Below, one piece after another: positions 57,337 to 64,000 of a DNA stretch of 64,000 nucleotides (positions are counted from its first letter, which is position 1; every line of letters starts with the position of its first letter). Source of the stretch: Adiantum capillus-veneris (Eukaryota; Streptophyta; Polypodiopsida; Polypodiales; Pteridaceae). The notes below the pieces were generated by a model. The model did no database searches. It was given only the letters and a program-made list of their open reading frames with translations, and was not told the origin of the DNA. The stretch is taken from NCBI GenBank assembly GCA_014529385.2, contig CM043944.1, positions 77,953,884 through 78,017,883 on the forward strand, given 5' to 3'. The position numbers were made by a program, and so were the translations under genes.

Positions 57337-59225
57337 CTACCCTACACCTAACTGCTTGCGAAAATGCCCAAAGCTCTCTGAGGGAAGTCCTTTTGTAAGT
57401 AGATCAGCAGGATTTTCTGTGGTGTGAACTTTGACAAGCTGAAGTTGCTTATCCTCGAGAATTTCCCTGATGAAATGATACTTCACATCCACATGCTTTG
57501 TCTTTGAGTGATAAACTGGATTGCGAGCCAATTGTATAGCACTTTGACTATCACAATATAACACATGCATCTCTTCTTTGATTCCCAAATCTGTTACTAG
57601 TTGATTAAGCCAAATTGATTCTTTGCATGCCTCTGATGCTGCAACATATTCAGCCTCTGTAGTAGACTGAGTAACACAATCTTGTAATCTAGAACGCCAT
57701 GATACTGCTCCACCAGCCAATGTAAAGACATACCTTGACGTAGACCTTCGGTTGTCTAAGTCACCTGCATAATCTGAGTCTGTAAAACCCTTTACACTTA
57801 GCTCCTGACTCCCATAGCATATACGCATACTCTTTGTAGCTTTCAGGCATCTCAATATTCCTTTCACTGCCTCCCAATGTTTCTTGCCTGGGTTTGACAT
57901 GTATCGACTTACTACTCCCAATGCAAATGCAATGTCTGGGCGAGTAGCAATCATTGCATACATCAAACTACCCACTGCAGACGCATATGGAATCTTATCC
58001 ATTTCAGCCTGTTCTTCCTCAGACACAGGACAATCTTGTTTGCTAAGTTTCACATATGGTGGCAATGGAACACTCAATGCCTTTCCCTTCTCTATATTGA
58101 AACGTTGCAAAACCTTGTCAATATACTCTGTTTGCGATAACCAAATCAAATTCTTTGATCTGTCTCTCTCAATGCGCATACCAAGTATATGACTTGCCTC
58201 ACCCATGTCTTTCATGTCAAACGATTTTGCCATCTTTGACTTCAAAGCTGAAATTTCTTCCAAGTGCTTGCCAGCAATCAACATGTCATCCACATACAAA
58301 ATAAGGATCAGCAAACTACCATCCTTAGCCCTCTTTGTAAATAGACAGTGATCGAACTCACTACGTTTGTAGCCTTGAGAAAGCATAAACTTGGGGAATT
58401 TATGGTACCATGCCCTCGGTGATTGTTTTAAGCCATAACGACTCTTTAACAACTGGCATACCCAATCTTCCTTGCCTTTCTCAACAAACCCTTCTGGTTG
58501 TTGCATGTAAATTTCCACATCTAAATCACCATGCAAGAACGCTGTCTTGACATCCATTTGGTGCAACACCAAATCTAATATGGCAACCAATGCAAGAAAG
58601 CATCTCAATGTAGTCATCTTGACCACCGGAGAGAAGACTTCCTCAAAGTCAATGCCTTGTCTTGCTTAAAGACCTTGGCAACAAGCCTTGCTTTGTACTT
58701 TGGCTGACTATCATGAGCGATGATCTTATACCTGTAACTCCATTTACAGGGTAGAGCCTTTTTGCCCCGTGGTAATTTAACTAGCTTCCATGTCTGGTTT
58801 TTAGGCAGAGCTGTCATCTCTGACTGCATGGCCAATTGCCAATTCCCGGAGTCCTTCATTTGCACTGCTTCCTTGTAACATGAAGGCTCATTGCAATCAA
58901 TCAACATGACATAGTTACTAGATGGAACAAACCTATCAGGAGGTCGCGTGACACGTCCAGATCTACGCACAATAGGTGGCTCAGCCACAACCTGGCTCAG
59001 CCACAACCCGCGGTTCCACTCTATCCTGTCCTTGCTCCTCTTGAGCCCTGACATTTTGTCTTGCACGTGCAGGTCCATGTTCTTGGAAGACAACTCTTCT
59101 AATCTCCTCAACCCTCTCTGGTTTAGAATGATATTTGGATTCATTAAAGTGAACATCATTGCTGCGGACAACCTTTCTGGATTCGGGATCCCAAAGTCTG
59201 TACTCCATCTCACCAGAATTACCAT
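57337..59225 (-). pseudogene. Copia-2 RT and RNase H
   Basis: Frame 59225-58614 has the start of RT (KNQTWKLVKLPRGKKALPCK, YKARLVAK), and 58626-57337 continues with QMDVKTAFLHGDLD, YGLKQSPRAWYHK and the catalytic YVDDM, then RNase H with GFTDSDYAGDLDNRRST, STTEAEYVAAS and the ENPADLLTKGL end. The overlap of the two frames shows a frameshift near 58,620. The 429-residue 3' frame is open to its natural stop. Confidence 0.9.
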
Positions 59226-59328
59226 AGCCTAGAAAGATGCACTTTCTACTCTTTGGCTCAAGTTTGTTCTTAAATTCCTTTGGAACGTGAGTATATGCCT
59301 CACAGCCAAAGACTCTGAGATGCTTGTA

Positions 59329-60246
59329 TCAGGGCATTTTGCCTGACCATACCATCTCTGGCACTGAATCCTTCTGCAAAACCTTGCTAGGAGATCTATT
59401 TACAAGATGAACAGCTGTTGATACAGCTTCAGCCCAAAACCCATTTGGCAGCTGTGCATTAGACAACATACTTCTGACCTTCTCTTGTATGGTCCTATTC
59501 ATCCTCTCAGCAACACCATTTTGAGGAGGATTGTAAGGAGCAGTAAGTTCACATTTTATACCTTTTGACTCACAAAAGTCCTGAAAGGCCTTTGAAACAT
59601 ACTCTCCACCATTGTCAGTGCGTAAGCATTTAAGCTTCTTGCCACTTTGATTCTCCACAAGTGTCACAAACGTTTTGAAAACACTAAACGTTTCATCCTT
59701 GTGCTTGAGAAAGTAAACCCATACTTTCCTCGAGTAATCATCTATAAATGTCATAAAGTAAGAAGCTCCCCCTAGAGATAGGTTAGGCATAGGTCCACAC
59801 AAATCACTATGAACAAGTGCCAACTGTGTATCTCTTCTACTGCTTCTATGCTTATGTGGCTGCTGTGTTTGCTTACCATACAGACAATATTCACAGAATT
59901 CAAAATCATTAAATGAAAAGCCAGGCAAATAACCAGAACGAGACAAGATTTCCATTCCCTTCTTGGACATATGTCCTAACCGGCTATGCCACAAAGAAAC
60001 GTTCGGCTGCTCGGTTACATTGATTACATTTTTAGAGACATTTGATACATAAATCATGTAAAGTCCTCCAGACTTTACTCCATGTGCTACTGTCATTGAA
60101 CCCTTGGATATCTTCCACATGTTCTGTCCAAAAGTGGTGACGTAGCCAGCATCATCAAGTAAACCTGTGCTGATCAAGCTCTTTGTAATTGCGGGAACAT
60201 GTCTCACATTCTTCAGCATGAAAGAAGAGCCATTCTGAAACTTCAA
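59329..60246 (-). pseudogene. Copia-2 integrase
   Basis: A 305-residue frame with the pre-integrase SLWHSRLGHMSKKGME and the core motifs HSDLCGPM, DDYSRKVWVYFL, CLRTDNGGEYVS and PPQNGVAERMNRT. It ends at a stop 3' of MVWSGKMP; sequence continues in the same strand (FGCEAY-type) to the frame at 59225. Confidence 0.9.
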
Positions 60247-60306
60247 TTGAACATCTCCAACACCTAAGATCTCACATGTCTACCCATTGCCTAGCCGAAC
60301 ATGATC

Positions 60307-61324
60307 TTAAGTGGTCACATAAGAAGTTAACCACTCCTTGTTTGGAGACACATGAAGTGATGCCCCTGAGTCTATAATCCAGTCACTCATTGCATTTCCA
60401 TCAGATGCTGTAAGAAGAGCTGAGTCCATTGTATTCTTCAAGAAGTAGATGTCTCCTGACACTAGACTGTCATCCTCTGCAACAGTGTTTGTCACATTTA
60501 TTTCTTGAATCTTCACTAAGGACTTGTTCTTCTCACCATGGTCTTCAGCTTTCTCTTTGCCTTTTTCTGCTTTCCATTCTCTGCAGTCTCTTTTCATGTG
60601 ACCCTTCTTGCCACAATGGTAGCATTCTATGTCACTCTTGCCTTTAGCACTGCGGGACTTGCTACGAGACTGATTCCTTTTTCCACCTTTGTACTTTTTT
60701 TGGTCCTTCCCCTGACAACTAAGGCTGTTCCTTTGCCTTTGTCCATTGCTTTCTATTGGTTTCTTCAGTAAGCAGACTTCCTTCTACACCTGCTATGTTC
60801 AAACCATTTGGAGGTGCAAAATTACTCAAAGTTGTACGAAAAGTGTCGCAACTTTCCGGCAATGTGATCAATAGGAACATAGCTCTAACAGGTTCATCAA
60901 ACTTGACACCTTGAGCTGACAACTGACTGTAGATTGTGTTGAATTCATTCAGATGATTGGACATAGGTGTCCCTTCTTTCATCTTCAAGTCAACAAGCTT
61001 CTTAAGCCAGTATACCTGTGAAGCTGCACTCTGCTTCTCATAAAGATCACTCAGCTTTAACCATGCTTGATAAGCCGACATCTCGTCTGCTACATTGAAG
61101 TAAACGCATTATGCCAAAGTCAGCATAATGGTAGAAAGTGCCAATTCATCCATTTCGCTCCATTCATCTTCGTCCATATCTTCTGGTTTTATCCCCTTGA
61201 GCTTTATAGGTTTTATCTGCTTCTTTTGTACCAACACGTGCCAAATCTGCTTCTTCCACAATGGGAAATTGGTTCCATCCAGCTTCTTGATATTGTAAAG
61301 AGCAGTGTCCTGCGATCCAGCCAT
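60307..61324 (-). pseudogene. Copia-2 gag and protease
   Basis: gag starts MAGSQDTALYNIKKLDGTNF at 61324, has one in-frame stop at 61111, and runs on to 60719 where a frameshift follows. The knuckle CYHCGKKGHMKRDC lies near 60,600, and the protease motif WIIDSGASLHVSP near 60,350. A stop at about 60,307 separates protease from integrase. Confidence 0.85.
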
Positions 61325-62409
61325 AGCTACGCTTCACAGTGGTTTACTTTCGTGGGAAAAATTCGGCAGAGTTTCCCCTGTAAACTGACCTCTGAACCAA
61401 TATCAACCTGTCAAATGAACCAAGAAAGCTTCAGATTCTGCATAAATTTCGGTAGAGTCTCCTTTGTAAAATGGCTCTCGTGTACTAAAAAAATAGACCA
61501 AAAAACAGCTCAAAAAACACTGTCTCTCTGACACTGTAAGCTGTGGGTAAACCTGTCCTGCACCTGTACTGTCTCTCACTGTCCTGTCACTGTCCTGTAA
61601 GCATAGACTGTGACAATGCCTCAACGGCAGTAAAGCAAAGATGCAATCCCAACTATCTAACTCATAGTCAATACATCCTAGCTGCCTATCTAAGGGTGCT
61701 CGAGGGATCGCTCCAAGACCTGTATCACCGAAAGGATCTCAACATTTGAGAATCCCCTAGCTCAATAAAACCTCACTCGACCCTCAACAAAGGCTGCAGT
61801 AAATCTAACAGTACATAGACTTCCCACAAAGTCATACATCCACAAATTTCCCACTGTATGCTGTAACCGCTGCGGCGGTTGTTTGCTGCGTGACTCACAA
61901 CCAGCAAACCCTCAACAGAGATACATCATCTCTGACAATACATCCCATGTGGAAGTACCTGCAATGTCAGGATGAAATCTAGAATATCAAGCAGCAAACA
62001 CAAGCTACCTGATGAACTAGTGGATGTCGCCTACAGTCTGTGTGTAGATGCGTCCGTGTCGTATGTGACACGCCTCCAAGAACTGTGAGCCGTCCTTCGA
62101 TGTGTAGACAGCCACAAATCAACACTCTGGGAGTGTCGATATCCTCAGCACCTGCAGTCATAGGCCAAAAACCCCAAATTTGCAGAGTCGGATCTGCACC
62201 CACCTAGACCACGTAGTCGAAAATGGCCTGCGCAGACCTTTGTCGAAGCCGAACGGTGGCCGAGATGACCTTAGAATGAAATTCTGAGAACGCCAAGTCC
62301 TTCGGATGCTCCCACAGGATTTGGGGCCGTGTCTTCGCCTGTCGAATTTCACTCCAATCTGAGCTGGTGACTCTAGCCTCCTGCAGTGCTGCCCCGAGCC
62401 TCGATCTGA
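61325..62409 (-). other. Copia-2 untranslated leader
   Basis: About 1085 bp between the PBS and the gag ATG. No conserved protein is visible in it. Confidence 0.55.
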
Positions 62410-62421
62410 GCTCTGATACCA
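62410..62421 (-). promoter_or_regulatory. Primer-binding site of Copia-2
   Basis: The minus strand reads TGGTATCAGAGC, two bases from the LTR end. Confidence 0.9.
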
Positions 62422-62423
62422 AT

Positions 62424-62615
62424 TGAAGGCGTACGAGCGGAAGTGTGACGCGAGAGAGAGTGCGAGAGGAAGAGCACGACGATATGGTGAACTCGCTCTA
62501 CTGTAATGTGTAGAGCATAGTGAGTTCTTATTAGGTTTTAACAAAAGAATATGTGTACATACCTGGCGGCCTGCCCACTTACCTGGGCGACCACATTGGG
62601 CTTTATACCCCAACA
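62424..62615 (-). repeat. 5' LTR of Copia-2 (right copy, 192 bp)
   Basis: Plus-strand view begins TGAAGGCGTACG and ends ATACCCCAACA. Same length as the left LTR. Confidence 0.93.
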
Positions 62616-62739
62616 AGTGATAGATTGGGGAATCCAAAAATAGTAAATGGCTCAAGTGGTGATCCACATAGGTAGTGCATGCATGGAAAGTGCACACAAA
62701 CAAGCATTGGTGAGCGGTTACATAGCAGAAGCGAGCGAG

Positions 62740-63931
62740 TGGCACAAATATCTCAGATTTGTACACACATATTTAAAAAGCTGAAAAGCTAGTTGTTTGT
62801 GTCCTCTTTCATTACTTTTAGGTGCCATCTTTCTCTTAGAATAGTATGTATTGATGAATTTGATATAATAAAAAAATATCCCAAAGACATTTGTTTCCAT
62901 TGAATGGTCGTTATGTATGGTTTCCCAAGGATAAGAGGATAAGTAGAAATCTCTTGCACTGTTCATCTTTGACATTGTCAATAGTCATCTTTACATTTGG
63001 ACAAGCCCCATAAAAATCTTCTAAAGAGTTGCTGATAGCTCTGGTCATTCAACTATGATCTGTGTCTATTGGCTACTTACCCTTCATGTGAAGACTCTTG
63101 GACATAAGATTTATTTCGAAGCGATGATCTATCAATGCAACATATGGCTACTCAAGATCACCTACCTTGAACAAAGTTTTAGTTGTAACTCTTGCCTATT
63201 AACTTTTAGTTGTAACTCTTGCCTATTAACTTTTGAAGTGGTGACTTTTGTGTGTGGCTATATCTTTATCATCATCGTCCAGTTGGTAGCATCCTACCAC
63301 TCTTTCATCACATTCCTTCTCTCGGGCATGTATCCCTTGTGCCTTCAATGACTCTCCTTCATGTTGTGAGTGCGGAGGAATGGTCTCTAATAGAGTCCAC
63401 CTCTTGCTTTTTATGATATCTATAATTTCCTCATGGAACTCACGCTTGGCTATGCCGAGAACCCAAAATAAAGTCTACCTTATTGCTCACAATCCTCTCC
63501 TCCATACATTCTTCAAATTTTCTGTGCAACTTCAATGTCAAATCCTAACTTATAAGCAGGGCTTTTGCTTTTTCTTTTGCGTTTGCATGCTCTTTCTTCT
63601 TTCATGTAGATAATTCCACCATGAGTACTTCATGTGAAGGAGGCTCTTGTGGTGAAGTCTCATGAGAGGGTCTTGGATCCTTCCTTCCTTGCTTCATAAC
63701 TCTCTTTAAAGTTAAGAGCCCTTCATCTCCATTTTCACGCCTACGCTTCTCTTTTAGAATTGCTTCATTATTGTGGCATTTGGCAAGATATGCACAAATT
63801 GACAAGGAGTCCATTGCATGGTCCCATCCTGTTGTGTGGCGTATGTAATCACCAGCTTGATGCTCCACCTTTACTTCTTCCTTCATCGCTTCTACCCACC
63901 CTTTCTTGAGTTCCTCGATGAGCCCCTCCAT
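62740..63931 (-). pseudogene. Decayed Ty3 gag-protease region
   Basis: The minus strand starts with a charged frame (63931-63602: MEGLIEELKKGWVEAMKEE), then, through stops, gives ALIDHRFEINLMSKSLHMKG, PIDTDHS, LEDFYGACPNVKMTI and GKPYITT near 63,145-62,870, ending with AFQLFKYVCTN near 62,760. This order resembles the retropepsin region of a widespread plant Ty3 gag-pol (I-D-H-G-S-E-I-N...YGACPNVKV...GQPYIT). Many stops make it a relic. It may be the same old element as the RNase H scrap at 50 kb. Confidence 0.6.
63180..63235. repeat. 26-bp tandem duplication
   Basis: TAGTTGTAACTCTTGCCTAT followed by TAACTTT is repeated immediately. Confidence 0.85.
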
Positions 63932-64000
63932 CCTCCCTTGGTTTAGCCTTCTCCATGGCGGTGGCCTCCACGATTTCCAATTTCACTTTTAGCTCCTCTT

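Larger units (their letters stand above)
57059..62615 (-). mobile_element. Copia-2: Ty1-copia element with both LTRs, 5557 bp, minus strand
   Basis: LTRs of 192 bp each lie at 57059-57250 and 62424-62615 and differ at three sites. The target duplication is AGTGA at 57054-57058 and 62616-62620. The PBS complement is 62410-62421 and the polypurine tract is next to 57250 (minus AAGTGGGAGGT). The coding order on the minus strand is gag (61324), protease, integrase, RT, RNase H (57337). There are a few stops and at least two frameshifts, so it is the best-preserved copia element here, but not intact. Confidence 0.94.

Overview
The window is nuclear DNA from a land plant with a large, repeat-rich genome. 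Evidence: a spliced gene with seven GT-AG introns, LTR retrotransposons of the plant Ty3 chromovirus and Ty1-copia types, LINEs with APE-type endonuclease and RT, and many long GA/CT microsatellites. The very long intron and the mix of old and young elements would fit a fern or similar large-genome lineage, but nothing here proves the species. I see no bacterial genes, rRNA, tRNA or CRISPR array.

Only one host gene is convincing. A SAC3/GANP-family gene (mRNA export / TREX-2 type) lies on the + strand in eight coding exons from 5503 to 31257. The exons join in frame to an 838-residue protein: a low-complexity Ser/Gly/Gln-rich N-terminal half (exon 1) followed by the SAC3 domain (exons 1-8). 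Intron 2 is 20,377 bp and contains most of the mobile DNA of the left half.

Layout: 1-4980, unassigned repeat-like DNA with an orphan minus-strand LTR/primer-binding site near 2540. 4980-5502, 5' region of SAC3 with a 47-bp direct repeat. 5503-7247, SAC3 exons 1-2. 7248-27624, intron 2, holding LINE copy A (minus, 8.07-14.76 kb) that is itself interrupted by a solo LTR (9995-11228); a complete Ty3 chromovirus (15079-22423); a second solo LTR of the same family (22449-24117) that carries a hAT-like MITE (23292-23730); and a minus-strand copia fragment (about 24.64-25.12 kb) with an LTR/PBS junction at 26.31 kb. 27625-31257, SAC3 exons 3-8. 31.36-41.28 kb, LINE copy B (plus; same family as copy A), interrupted by Copia-1 (33842-39261). 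41.4-47.5 kb, a third, different LINE (LINE C) with a telo-box-rich minisatellite at its 5' end and a 720-bp solo LTR inside its RT. 47.5-57 kb, AT-rich, strongly decayed DNA with Ty3 and gag scraps and several tandem duplications. 57059-62615, Copia-2 (minus), the least damaged copia element. 62.6-64 kb, decayed minus-strand Ty3 gag-protease sequence into which Copia-2 inserted.

Target-site duplications were readable for six insertions. For two of them the related LINE copy elsewhere in the window preserves the unoccupied target sequence, which gives an internal proof of the insertion. Every element carries stops, frameshifts or deletions, so none looks autonomous as written. I did not find a clearly novel biological system; the strongest unusual features are the giant TE-filled SAC3 intron, the nested insertions with in-window empty sites, the palindrome-rich hAT-like MITE, and the telo-box minisatellite upstream of LINE C.
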